Source: Alkalidesulfovibrio alkalitolerans DSM 16529
GTDB taxonomy: Bacteria; Desulfobacterota; Desulfovibrionia; Desulfovibrionales; Desulfovibrionaceae
DNA: 64,000 nucleotides
Direction of reading: 5' to 3'
Assembly (NCBI RefSeq): GCF_000422245.1
Contig: NZ_ATHI01000026.1
Coordinates: forward strand, 310,001 to 374,000
Both the position numbers and the translations under genes were made by a program. Positions within the stretch are counted from its first letter, which is position 1. Each line of letters begins with the position of its first letter. Below, piece after piece: positions 16,441-23,709 of this stretch. The notes beneath the pieces are model-generated. The model was not told the DNA's origin, did no database searches, and saw only the letters and a program-made list of their open reading frames with translations.

Positions 16441-17430
16441 ATGGAACTGCGCGATGTGCGAACCTTCGCGGCCGTGGCGCGGCACCTGAGCTTTCACCGG
16501 GCGGCGCAGGAGGTGCACGTGGCGCAGTCCACGGTCTCCGCGCGCATCGCCGCCCTGGAGGACGAATTGCAGGTCCGCCTGTTCGAGCGCCTGGGCCGAC
16601 GGGTAGCCCTCACCGAGGCCGGGGAAAGGCTGCGGCAGTTTGCGGTCAAGCTCCTGGACCTGGAAGACGAGGCCCGGGCCTGGGTGGCCGGGGCCTCCGA
16701 GGCACGCGGGGCCTTGACCATCCGGGTGCCGGAGTCGCTCTGCGCCTGGCGCATGGGCGGGTTGATCCGCCGGTATCGGGAGCGGTTTCCGCACCTGCAA
16801 CTGCGCTTCACTTCCTGCACCGTGGACGGATTGGAGAAGGATCTGCGCCAGGGCGTGACGGACTTGGCCTTTCTCATGGCCGACAGCGTCCGGGCCGGGG
16901 ATATGGTGGTGGAAGCCCTGGGTGTGGAGCCCCTGGTGCTGGTGGCCGGGGCAGGGCATCGGCTGGCGCTGGGCGGTCCGTGCACGGTGGATGCCTTGGC
17001 CGACGAAACCCTGGTGCTTTCCTCGGCGGATTGCGCCTATCGCAAGCCCTTCGAGCAACTGCTGGCCGAAGCCGGGGTGCATCCGGCGGCCAGCCTGGAA
17101 TTCTCCAGCGCCGCGGCCCTGCGCGGTTGCCTGGCAGGCGGGCTGGGGGTGAGCATCCTGCCGGCCCTGGCCGTGCGGGACGACGTGGCCGCCGGCCGTC
17201 TGGCCCTGCTGCCGTGGGCTGGGCCGGTCCTGGAGACGGCGGTGCTCATGCTGCACCACCGGGACAAATGGCTTTCCCCGCCGCTGGCCGCCTTCATGGA
17301 CCTGATGCGCCAGGAACTCATGGCCGGGGCTGCGCCCGCGTCGCCCATCCTTCTGGAACCCGCCGTAGCGCGGGAACAACGGGAACGAGCAGGCGGGAAG
17401 GGCGCTGGCTGCTGCGCACCGGGCGCATGA
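16441..17430 (+). CDS. LysR-family transcriptional regulator
   Basis: A 329-aa protein, start preceded by CAGGAGG. The N-terminal winged helix MELRDVRTFAAVARHLSFHRAAQEVHVAQSTVSARIAALE is canonical for LysR, followed by a substrate-binding domain (TIRVPESL to MDLMRQELM). A tail of about 30 residues beyond the normal LysR length includes CCAPGA. It is transcribed away from the C_GCAxxG_C_C gene across 160 bp, the usual arrangement for a LysR regulator and its target. The inducer is unknown. Confidence 0.94.
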   Translation: MELRDVRTFAAVARHLSFHRAAQEVHVAQSTVSARIAALEDELQVRLFERLGRRVALTEAGERLRQFAVKLLDLEDEARAWVAGASEARGALTIRVPESLCAWRMGGLIRRYRERFPHLQLRFTSCTVDGLEKDLRQGVTDLAFLMADSVRAGDMVVEALGVEPLVLVAGAGHRLALGGPCTVDALADETLVLSSADCAYRKPFEQLLAEAGVHPAASLEFSSAAALRGCLAGGLGVSILPALAVRDDVAAGRLALLPWAGPVLETAVLMLHHRDKWLSPPLAAFMDLMRQELMAGAAPASPILLEPAVAREQRERAGGKGAGCCAPGA

Positions 17431-17557
17431 TACGATTTACCGTGTTGTTCGCGCCTTTTGCTCGTTGCGCGGGAGATCTTGTCGAGAACGCGAAGCAGAA
17501 TGCTTTGCACAGCAGGTGACAGACTACGTAAACATCATGGAACATGAGTATCTATAA

Positions 17558-17899
17558 TTATTGTCTGTCATCCAGCTTGTTTGTGAAATATCCTCTGAGA
17601 TAGGCATATGCCCAGCAGCAATGCACGAGGAAAAGAACTAGATATGCAGATGAGATTGATGTTGCATGTCTGTATGTATAGCTCCTTGTCCAGAACAGGA
17701 AAATCGCTGCTATGAAGAACAGTGATCGTGTGAGCACTATCGTTGGGATGCTCTTTGATATAAAGAAATCAAGATATTTCAGTCCAACGCGCGGTGAATT
17801 CCTGGCTACCTTGAGGTAAACAATCAGAATTGTTTCAACTATGAATGACGTAAAAGCAACATAATTCAGGATGATATACGAAGTCATTTCCTTTCCCAT
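17558..17899 (-). CDS. Small membrane protein of unknown function, low GC
   Basis: A 113-aa protein from MGKEMTSY (preceded by AAGGGGGC; another ATG 15 nt upstream is possible). Four hydrophobic segments are visible (about 5-25, 45-65, 70-90, 88-105), so it is an integral inner-membrane protein. Base composition is far lower in GC than nearly all other genes of the window and codon use is relaxed (ATA, TTT and AAT are common), indicating recent transfer. It lies about 68 bp after the unknown gene 17967-18791 on the same strand, separated by a 28-bp perfect palindrome. I recognise no family. A membrane immunity or accessory protein for the upstream gene is a hypothesis. Confidence 0.7.
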   Translation of the reverse strand: MGKEMTSYIILNYVAFTSFIVETILIVYLKVARNSPRVGLKYLDFFISKSIPTIVLTRSLFFIAAIFLFWTRSYTYRHATSISSAYLVLFLVHCCWAYAYLRGYFTNKLDDRQ

Positions 17900-17932
17900 G
17901 AAGCCCCCTTGCATTCATACATCTTCTCTGGA

Positions 17933-17960
17933 AGGAGGAGGGGGCGCGCCCCCTCCTCCT
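17933..17960 (-). terminator. 28-bp perfect palindrome after the unknown gene
   Basis: Fourteen bases at 17933-17946 are exactly complementary to 17947-17960. It lies 6 nt behind the stop of the gene at 17967-18791, so the transcript would fold into a very stable GC-rich hairpin. There is no T-run. Partial termination between the two low-GC genes is the likely effect. Confidence 0.6.
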
Positions 17961-17966
17961 GGTGTG

Positions 17967-18791
17967 TCAGCGTCGATTTCTCGTTCTTTTGCCGATCCGT
18001 GCCAAGTCACTGCCGAGTTCGCGCATCTCTCCTGGAAGATTGTTGAAATCGTCGTATACGTCGAGGTATTTCTTGTTTGAGGCAATAGCATCTATTCCTG
18101 CTCTAGCCATCCCGCCAATCTGAGGAACCGTTCTCGCGATTTTGCTGGCTCTACCCATCGCGGTAGCAGTCAGAACATCCTCGGCGATTCTGCCCCCCGC
18201 ATACACTGCAACCTTTCCCGCCATCTTGAAGCCCTTGGCCGCGCCTTCGTGCAGGTCTTCGTTGCCCGTGACCGTGTCCCAGGCGCGGCGGGCGGCCGTG
18301 CCGATGCCGTCGGCCGTGCGGTCAATGGCGGCAGCAACGCCAGGGGCCTGTCTGCGAGAGGAAGGGGCGGCAGGCGCGACGGACTGCGATGGTGCGGCGC
18401 TTTGCTTCTCGTGCAGGCGGCGGGCCTCGTGCGCGGCGGCGCCGGGGGCGCGGGCCAGGGCGGAGCCAGCCGCCGAAGCGGCGGTCGGTTGGGCGCGCGG
18501 CGGCAGGCCCAGGGCCTCGCGAAAGAGGGCGTCGCTCTCCGGCTTGACCTTGCCTTGGTCGTAGAGGCGCTGCAGCGTGCCACGGTTGCCGAAGGTCACG
18601 CCCATCGCGTCTTCGGTGGAATATTCTTCGTCCTTCAGGTGCTCCATGAGCAGATGGCCGTCCGGCACGTGCTCTCGCCGCACCTGCTCGAACGCTTCGC
18701 GGATGAAGTCGCCGGTGCTCATGGCCTGCCCGCTGCCGTGGCGTCTCCTGCCGTGCGCGGCGTCCGTGCCGTTCCGATTCGAGGTAAACAT
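17967..18791 (-). CDS. Unknown protein with Ala/Pro-rich linker, candidate exported or injected effector
   Basis: A 274-aa product from ATG 18791 (AAAGGAGAGG upstream; a longer frame to 18968 crosses the promoter and is rejected). Residues 20-95 are charged and helical (EAFEQVRREHVPDGHLLMEHLKDEE). A low-complexity Ala/Pro/Ser stretch at about 100-165 follows. The C-terminal 100 residues contain an amphipathic, weakly hydrophobic section (AGKVAVYAGGRIAEDVLTATAMGRASKIARTVPQIGGMARAG cut here into parts) and a basic end KRTRNRR. No signal peptide and no family I recognise. It has its own consensus promoter and a palindromic leader. Modular layout plus a small downstream membrane protein resembles effector/immunity pairs, but this is inference. 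Confidence 0.65.
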   Translation of the reverse strand: MFTSNRNGTDAAHGRRRHGSGQAMSTGDFIREAFEQVRREHVPDGHLLMEHLKDEEYSTEDAMGVTFGNRGTLQRLYDQGKVKPESDALFREALGLPPRAQPTAASAAGSALARAPGAAAHEARRLHEKQSAAPSQSVAPAAPSSRRQAPGVAAAIDRTADGIGTAARRAWDTVTGNEDLHEGAAKGFKMAGKVAVYAGGRIAEDVLTATAMGRASKIARTVPQIGGMARAGIDAIASNKKYLDVYDDFNNLPGEMRELGSDLARIGKRTRNRR

Positions 18792-18822
18792 GGCGCCCTC
18801 TCCTTTTTCAGGTTTGTCGATA

Positions 18823-18845
18823 CCGGTCAACACCGTGTTGACCGG
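18823..18845 (-). promoter_or_regulatory. 23-bp perfect palindrome in the leader of the unknown gene
   Basis: CCGGTCAACAC at 18823-18833 and its complement at 18835-18845 around one central base, 32 bp upstream of the start codon and about 90 bp downstream of the promoter. It could be an operator for a dimeric repressor or a 5' UTR hairpin. No regulator gene is adjacent. Confidence 0.6.
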
Positions 18846-18939
18846 CGGATGCCCGGATGCGGTGCGGCACGCCGCTGATACACCGTATTCTCTGAAATAG
18901 AACATTGTTGGCTCTTGCTCGCCCCAAAAGGCGTTTGCA

Positions 18940-18968
18940 CTTATATTCTCTGCGCAACGAGTAGTCAA
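18940..18968 (-). promoter_or_regulatory. sigma-70 promoter of the unknown gene
   Basis: On the minus strand TTGACT (18968-18963), 17-bp spacer, TATAAG (18945-18940). This is one of the best consensus promoters in the window. Transcription would start near 18933, leaving a leader of about 140 nt that contains the 23-bp palindrome. Confidence 0.75.
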
Positions 18969-19002
18969 CAGAATGGTTCTGTCGTATAGAATTTTGGAGC
19001 CG

Positions 19003-19145
19003 GGGCGGTATCAAGGGCTCACCGCCGTACCTGCACGACGGAAGGCTCCTGACCCTTGAGGACACCGTGGAGTTCTTCAACCTGATGATGGAGACGAAGC
19101 TCACGGAGCAGGAGAAGGCCGATCTGGCGGCTTTCATGCGCCAGC
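19003..19145 (+). pseudogene. partial duplicate of the dihaem cytochrome 3' end
   Basis: This stretch matches 15493-15635 with only a handful of substitutions; both encode PPYLHDGRLLTLEDTVEFFN and the following residues. It lacks the rest of the gene, start and haem motifs, and diverges again exactly where the intact gene ends (MRQL versus MRQQMPR). It is either the remnant of a second tandem cytochrome gene or the right-hand direct repeat left by insertion of the intervening 3.4 kb. Confidence 0.85.
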
Positions 19146-19203
19146 AGATGCCTCGACAAGGCGAAGCGCGTTTGTCGCGCGCCGTGCGCGGGGGGCTTCG
19201 GGC

Positions 19204-20349
19204 TTATTCGCAGTGCGCGAGGAGGACGTCCTCGCAGCGCGAGAGGGTGATGAGCGTGATTTCGGACGGCACGCCGAGCCGCACCGGAAAGCCCGCCCAG
19301 AGCCCCGTGCCGTTGGAGACGTGCAGTCGCATGGTCTCGACGGTGTAATACCCGCTGACGTAGCCGCCGTGGAACCGCGCCGAGATGGATTGCAAGGGCA
19401 GGATCTGCCCGCCGTGCGTGTGGCCGGAAAGCTGCAGGTCGATGTCGTGGATCGGCGCGTCCTTGGCGTCATACGGCTGGTGCGCGAGCAAAAGCCTGAA
19501 TCCGTCCGCGTCTTTTCGCGGCGCGCCATCGAGCGCCTTGTCCAGGTCAGGGGCCTCGCCCTGCCAACTGCCGAGCCCGAAGCGGTCCGCCAACCCGGCC
19601 ACGGTCATGCGCGCGTCGTCAACGTCGATGACCGTATGGCGATTGTAGAGCACGTTCAGCCCGAGCCGCTCGAAGATTTCCAGCCACAGGTCCACGCCGT
19701 GGATGTATTCGTGGTTGCCCGCCACCACGTGGACGCCGTAAGGCGCGGCAAGGCGTGCGAGCGGCTCTACGTCGCCGCGCACGACGGCGGGCGGGGCGTC
19801 GATCACGTCGCCCGAGAGGGCGATCAGATCCGGCCGCGCGGCCAGCGTGCGATCGACCACCTGATCGACCCATTCGCGCCCGAAGAGCGGGCCGATGTGC
19901 AGGTCGGCCAAGTGCGCGATGCGAAATCCCTCAAGCGCGGGCGGCAGGTTGGGAAACCGAAGCGTGACTTCCACCACCGGCGGCACGCGCACGGCCTGAT
20001 GCACGCCAACGGCGGCGAGCGCGAGACTGGCCGCGAGCAGCACGGCGCAACGCGCAAGGGACGGCAGCCTGACGCCCGCGATGCGCAGGATGAGCCCCGC
20101 GATGTCCGTGGCCAGCGCCAGGGCGAAGGCCAGGACGACCGCGGCGTGCAGCCAGGCCGCGACGAGGAAGACGCCGTCCGGCAGAACCAGTCCGAACTGG
20201 CGCTGCACGATGAACCTGTTGGCCACGAGCACCACGGCCGCGCAGACGAGCAGCCGCTTGCCCAGGCTGATCGGCAGCGGCACGATCAGCCGCAGGCACA
20301 CGTACAGCGCCAGGGAACTCATGACGGCTGTGAAAATGGGTATGAACAT
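19204..20349 (-). CDS. Membrane-anchored metallophosphoesterase (YkuE-like)
   Basis: A 381-aa protein. Four transmembrane segments occupy the first ~125 residues (for example LYVCLRLIVPLPIS, VLLAASLALAAVGVHQAV). Then comes a calcineurin-like phosphoesterase domain with all metal motifs: HLADLHIG, LSGDVID, AGNHEY, LAHQP and SGHTHGGQ. Such proteins hydrolyse phosphodiesters or pyrophosphates near the membrane; YkuE-type members act at the cell envelope. The substrate is unknown. It is a single gene whose stop lies about 55 bp beyond the cytochrome fragment. Confidence 0.92.
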   Translation of the reverse strand: MFIPIFTAVMSSLALYVCLRLIVPLPISLGKRLLVCAAVVLVANRFIVQRQFGLVLPDGVFLVAAWLHAAVVLAFALALATDIAGLILRIAGVRLPSLARCAVLLAASLALAAVGVHQAVRVPPVVEVTLRFPNLPPALEGFRIAHLADLHIGPLFGREWVDQVVDRTLAARPDLIALSGDVIDAPPAVVRGDVEPLARLAAPYGVHVVAGNHEYIHGVDLWLEIFERLGLNVLYNRHTVIDVDDARMTVAGLADRFGLGSWQGEAPDLDKALDGAPRKDADGFRLLLAHQPYDAKDAPIHDIDLQLSGHTHGGQILPLQSISARFHGGYVSGYYTVETMRLHVSNGTGLWAGFPVRLGVPSEITLITLSRCEDVLLAHCE

Positions 20350-20467
20350 CTACACCGCCTTCGGATCGCCTGCCAGTCACGTCATGATCGGCGAGTGCGC
20401 CGGAGCGGGGAGCGGGCGGGGTCGCCGTTCGGCTTGCCCAGGCGTTTTCGCAGGACCGGTCAATATC

Positions 20468-20552
20468 TGACGCGCGGTTGGCGCGCGTCAAGGGCAGGAT
20501 AACCCCGCTCCCTGCGGGAAGGGCGCGGCGTCCACGTCGGATGCCGCGCCCT
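20468..20552 (-). terminator. two hairpins downstream of greA
   Basis: Arms 20520-20529 and 20543-20552 pair over 10 bp (AGGGCGCGGC/GCCGCGCCCT), and arms 20468-20475 and 20483-20490 over 8 bp. Both lie between the greA stop and the divergent-side start of the phosphoesterase gene. Neither is followed by a clear T-run, so function as greA transcript end is likely but unproven. Confidence 0.5.
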
Positions 20553-20586
20553 GAATGGTCTTTATGCCGCGCGGGGGGGACCGTGT

Positions 20587-21072
20587 CTAGCAGGCGCCAC
20601 GGCCGTTGTAGGACACGGAAATGATCTCATACTGGATGCGGCCGCGCGGGGCGTCCACGACGATTTCGTCGCCTTCCTCCTTGCCCAGCATGGCGCGGGC
20701 CACAGGCGAGAGCACGGAGATGGAACCCTTGGACGGGTTGGCCTCGTCCGGGCCGAGCAGGGTGTATATCTTCACCTCGCCGGAGTCCGAGTCCTCGATC
20801 TCCACCGTGGCTCCGAACATGATCTTGTCGCCCGAGAGCGTCTTCAGGTCGATGATCTCGAAGCGGGCCATGCGCGATTCGATGTAGTTGATGCGCGCCT
20901 CAAGCATGCCTTGGCGCTCGCGGGCGGCGTCGTATCCCGCGTTCTCCTTCAGGTCGCCCTCCTCGCGGGCCTCCTTGATGGCCTGGATGACCTCGGGCCT
21001 TTCCTTCTTCAGCTTCGCCAGTTCTTCTTCGAGCTGGCGGAATCCTTCGGGAGTGATGGGAATCCGATCCAT
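20587..21072 (-). CDS. greA: Transcription elongation factor GreA
   Basis: A 161-aa factor that enters the RNA polymerase secondary channel and stimulates cleavage of backtracked RNA. The N-terminal coiled coil carries REEGDLKENAGYDAARE, with the acidic D and E at the tip that coordinate catalytic magnesium. The C-terminal FKBP-like domain shows VLSPVARAMLGKEEGDEI. The start MDRIPITPEGF is the standard GreA N-terminus; the longer frame to 21126 runs into the leader terminator. It has a clear promoter and an intrinsic terminator in its own leader, so expression is probably attenuated. Confidence 0.97.
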   Translation of the reverse strand: MDRIPITPEGFRQLEEELAKLKKERPEVIQAIKEAREEGDLKENAGYDAARERQGMLEARINYIESRMARFEIIDLKTLSGDKIMFGATVEIEDSDSGEVKIYTLLGPDEANPSKGSISVLSPVARAMLGKEEGDEIVVDAPRGRIQYEIISVSYNGRGAC

Positions 21073-21120
21073 GTCCGTCAAACCTCTGTCCTGGGTGATG
21101 TGGCGCATACGGCGCGTGAA

Positions 21121-21158
21121 AAACAAAAAAAGACCACGCCGCCCGGTGAAGGCGGCGT
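21121..21158 (-). terminator. intrinsic terminator in the greA leader
   Basis: On the minus strand an 8-bp stem ACGCCGCC/GGCGGCGT (21158-21151 and 21143-21136, 7-nt loop) is followed after 4 nt by seven T, a G and five more T. It lies about 10 nt behind the predicted greA start site and about 50 nt before the greA ATG. No minus-strand gene lies upstream, so it acts on greA's own transcript and would release an RNA of roughly 45-50 nt. Confidence 0.85.
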
Positions 21159-21174
21159 CGCTTCGTCATTTGTT

Positions 21175-21203
21175 CAAATAGTCCATGCCCGCAGGGTGGT
21201 CAA
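21175..21203 (-). promoter_or_regulatory. greA promoter
   Basis: Minus strand TTGACC (21203-21198), 17-bp spacer, TATTTG (21180-21175). Start site predicted near 21168. Confidence 0.7.
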
Positions 21204-21232
21204 GGGGAGGAGAGCGCGTTCAGTTTGAATGC

Positions 21233-21248
21233 TGGCACGATTTCTGCT
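21233..21248 (+). promoter_or_regulatory. candidate sigma-54 (RpoN) promoter for the methyltransferase gene
   Basis: TGGCACGATTTCTGCT matches the -24/-12 consensus TGGCACG-N4-TTGCW at all but one conserved base, with the required GG-to-GC spacing. It lies 51 bp before the methyltransferase start. The activator site was not identified. Confidence 0.55.
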
Positions 21249-21298
21249 GAATCTGGCCGAACTCATGGGCTTGGCAAAAAATGACAAAGGGATCAGCC

Positions 21299-22387
21299 AT
21301 GTATTTGCAGACGTTGCAGCGGAATTGGGAAAAGTTTGGCCGCGAAGATCCCTTGTGGGCGATCGCGACCGTTCCCGAAAAGTTCAATAATAAATGGGAG
21401 CCGGACGAGTTCTTCGCCACAGGGCGAAGAAAAGTGGCTTTGCTTGAGAAGTGGATGGACGCCAATGGCCTGCCGCGTAGCCGTCGCCTAGCCCTTGACT
21501 TCGGATGCGGCGTCGGACGGTTGACGCAGTCCCTGGCTTCTCTCTTCGAGCGTTGCGTCGGGGTGGACATCGCCCAATCCATGATCGACCAGGCGCGCAG
21601 GTTCAACAGGCACGGCGCCAAGTGCACGTACGTGCTCAACGATTTTCCCGATTTGCGTCGCTTCAAGAGCGGAACATTCGATTTGATTTACACCGAACAC
21701 GTCTTGCAACACATACACCCGCGCGTGAGTCTGGGCTATGTTCGAGAGTTCGTGCGCGTGCTGGCTCCCGGTGGATTGCTCGCGTTCCAGGCTCCATGCA
21801 AATTGCACCGGTTTGAATTTCCAAACACGGGGCTGAAGGCCGAAGTGCGGGTGTCCGCCCCATTCGTGTCCATGGAAGAAGGCGGTCGGGCGGCGATCTC
21901 AGTGCGCGTCAAGAACACGGGCGATCATGTTTGGGGCAAGACCGTTGAACCTCCGCTGCCCATGCGCGTCGTTGTCCATTGGTGCACGCCGGACGGTCAG
22001 GTGCTGCACCCGTTTCACTGCAGCCAAACCATTCCTGGCGAACTCCTGCCGGGGCAGGAAGCGGACATCGACATACCCCTCAGATCGCCGGCGACATGCG
22101 GTCGTTTTTTGGCGGTGATTGAGGTTGTAGACTTCAACGAGAAGCCGCTGCCCGACGGCGGATGCACTCCGGTGGTCGTCGAGGCCGCGATCGAGCCATC
22201 GTCCGAGACTCGGGAAAACAGAGCCAAGGCTGGGTCGGAAGCGGATCGGCCAGTCATGGAGATGCACGCCCTGCCCATGGACGTGGTCGTACGGACCATT
22301 GAGCAGGCCGGAGGGAAGGTAGTCGAGGCGCGGAGCAATTCTCCACGGAACTGCCACACGCAGGGTTGGTATTACGTCACTCGATAG
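21299..22387 (+). CDS. SAM-dependent methyltransferase with C-terminal beta-sandwich domain
   Basis: A 362-aa protein from ATG 21299 (AAAGGGA upstream). A class I Rossmann methyltransferase occupies about residues 50-165: LDFGCGVGRLTQSLA is motif I, VGVDIAQSMID the ribose-binding acidic end, and DLIYTEHVLQHI motif IV-like. A second domain at about 180-290 (AAISVRVKNTGDHVWG ... GRFLAVIEVVDF) resembles Ig-like beta sandwiches found on sugar-modifying methyltransferases. The likely role is methylation of a cell-surface glycan or flagellin sugar. GC is lower than its neighbours, as is common for surface-polysaccharide genes. A sigma-54-like promoter precedes it. Confidence 0.85.
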   Translation: MYLQTLQRNWEKFGREDPLWAIATVPEKFNNKWEPDEFFATGRRKVALLEKWMDANGLPRSRRLALDFGCGVGRLTQSLASLFERCVGVDIAQSMIDQARRFNRHGAKCTYVLNDFPDLRRFKSGTFDLIYTEHVLQHIHPRVSLGYVREFVRVLAPGGLLAFQAPCKLHRFEFPNTGLKAEVRVSAPFVSMEEGGRAAISVRVKNTGDHVWGKTVEPPLPMRVVVHWCTPDGQVLHPFHCSQTIPGELLPGQEADIDIPLRSPATCGRFLAVIEVVDFNEKPLPDGGCTPVVVEAAIEPSSETRENRAKAGSEADRPVMEMHALPMDVVVRTIEQAGGKVVEARSNSPRNCHTQGWYYVTR

Positions 22388-22393
22388 CTGTTT

Positions 22394-23050
22394 CTAGGGC
22401 ATGGGGATGCCCGTGACGTCGTCAACCACGGTGTCGGCCAGCGCGGCGCAGACTTTGGGATCGCCGTAACCGTAAGCCGCGAAGCAGGCCCGAGCTCCGA
22501 TGGCCCGGCCAAAGAGCAGGTCGGCCTCGCTGTCGCCCACCATGAGCACCCGGCCGGGATCGAAATCTTGCACCAGCGGCGCTATGGTCTGGACAAAAGG
22601 CGCGGGGTCGGGTTTTTTGGGACGGTCGGGGGTCTGTCCTGCCACGGCCGCGAACAGATCGTCCAGTCCCATGCGCGCCAACGCCTCGATCAGCGCCGGT
22701 TCGTTCTTGTTGCTGACCACGGCCAGGACCGCTCCCCTGGCGTGAAGGCTTTCGAGCGCCTCGCGTGCCCCGGGAAAGGGCCGGGTCAGGCCGTGGGCCT
22801 CGCGCGCATAGATGTCCCGCCAGTGCGTGATGAAATCCTCCATCTCGGGTTCTTCCGGGGAAAGGCCGGGGGCGAGCCGCGAAAGGTAGAACTCCAGTCC
22901 TCGGCCGTCGTGCAGGGCTAGGCGCACGTCCTCGCGTTCCGGCGCGGCCAGGCCGCGTTCGACAAAGGTCCGTTGCGTGGCGTGGACGATGGAGGGCAGG
23001 GAGTCGACGATGGTGCCGTCGAAATCAAGCAGGATGAGCGGCGCGTTCAT
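22394..23050 (-). CDS. gph: HAD hydrolase, phosphoglycolate phosphatase-like
   Basis: A 218-aa haloacid dehalogenase superfamily phosphatase with motif I DFDGTIVDS at 9-17 (nucleophile D9), motif II VVSNKN, motif III lysine in RPKKPDPAPF and motif IV GDSEADLLFGRA. A helical cap lies between motifs I and II, as in Gph/PGP phosphatases. Phosphoglycolate dephosphorylation (salvage from DNA repair) is the commonest activity, but substrates within this clade are hard to assign. Convergent with the methyltransferase gene, 6 bp apart. Confidence 0.85.
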   Translation of the reverse strand: MNAPLILLDFDGTIVDSLPSIVHATQRTFVERGLAAPEREDVRLALHDGRGLEFYLSRLAPGLSPEEPEMEDFITHWRDIYAREAHGLTRPFPGAREALESLHARGAVLAVVSNKNEPALIEALARMGLDDLFAAVAGQTPDRPKKPDPAPFVQTIAPLVQDFDPGRVLMVGDSEADLLFGRAIGARACFAAYGYGDPKVCAALADTVVDDVTGIPMP

Positions 23051-23146
23051 CGAGAAAGTCTAACGCTTTTCCCCCGACTGTAAAGCCGCATTCCTGCACC
23101 TTGCATCCGACGTTTCTTGAGTGGCCCGCACGAAAAGGAGTTTTTC

Positions 23147-23533
23147 CTAACGGCTTCCGGTCAAGGCCAAGGGGGAAGAGCCGACGCGGGCCACGACCGA
23201 AGTCCCCCCGTTCTCCAGCCCGCAGGCGCGGGCACAACGTTCACGGCAACGCGCGTAGTCCAGGTCCTCTTCGTCGCAGATCAGGGTGCAAGCCAGGCAA
23301 AGCGAGGGCATGAGACTGTGGGTCAGGCGTCCCAGGCGCACTCCGAAGTAGTTCAGGCAGTATATCTCCTCTTCAACTCCGTACAATCCGCCTTGCATGG
23401 AGCAGGATGACTGTATCTCTGCTGTTTCTGGCAGACGATCTTCCGCACATGCGGGCGTGGTAATGGTCACGAGGGGTGCGGTGAGGGCGAGTGCAAAAAA
23501 GAGTGCCGATCTCTGCATATCTTTCATGTCCAT
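23147..23533 (-). CDS. Small exported cysteine-rich protein
   Basis: A 128-aa product from MDMKDMQ (AGGGAG 6 nt upstream). A signal peptide extends to about TPACAED. The mature chain holds about ten cysteines, in patterns CSMQGG, YCLNYF, CLACTLIC, CRERCARAC. The last two look like two helices stapled by twin CX3C-type disulphides. I recognise no family. Single gene, far from neighbours. Confidence 0.65.
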   Translation of the reverse strand: MDMKDMQRSALFFALALTAPLVTITTPACAEDRLPETAEIQSSCSMQGGLYGVEEEIYCLNYFGVRLGRLTHSLMPSLCLACTLICDEEDLDYARCRERCARACGLENGGTSVVARVGSSPLALTGSR

Positions 23534-23709
23534 ATGCTCCCTTGTGCGCGTCATGTTGTTTCTGGCTGGCGTGTTATGAGTGAGGGATGTCGCTTCGCAA
23601 TGTGGAGTGCATCCTTGACGTGGACTCTACATCACACTACAAAGCGCAATCCAACGGGAAGTTCCGAACGTGTCGTTCGGTCTGACCGAAGGCGGATGGG
23701 AAGTCGGCG

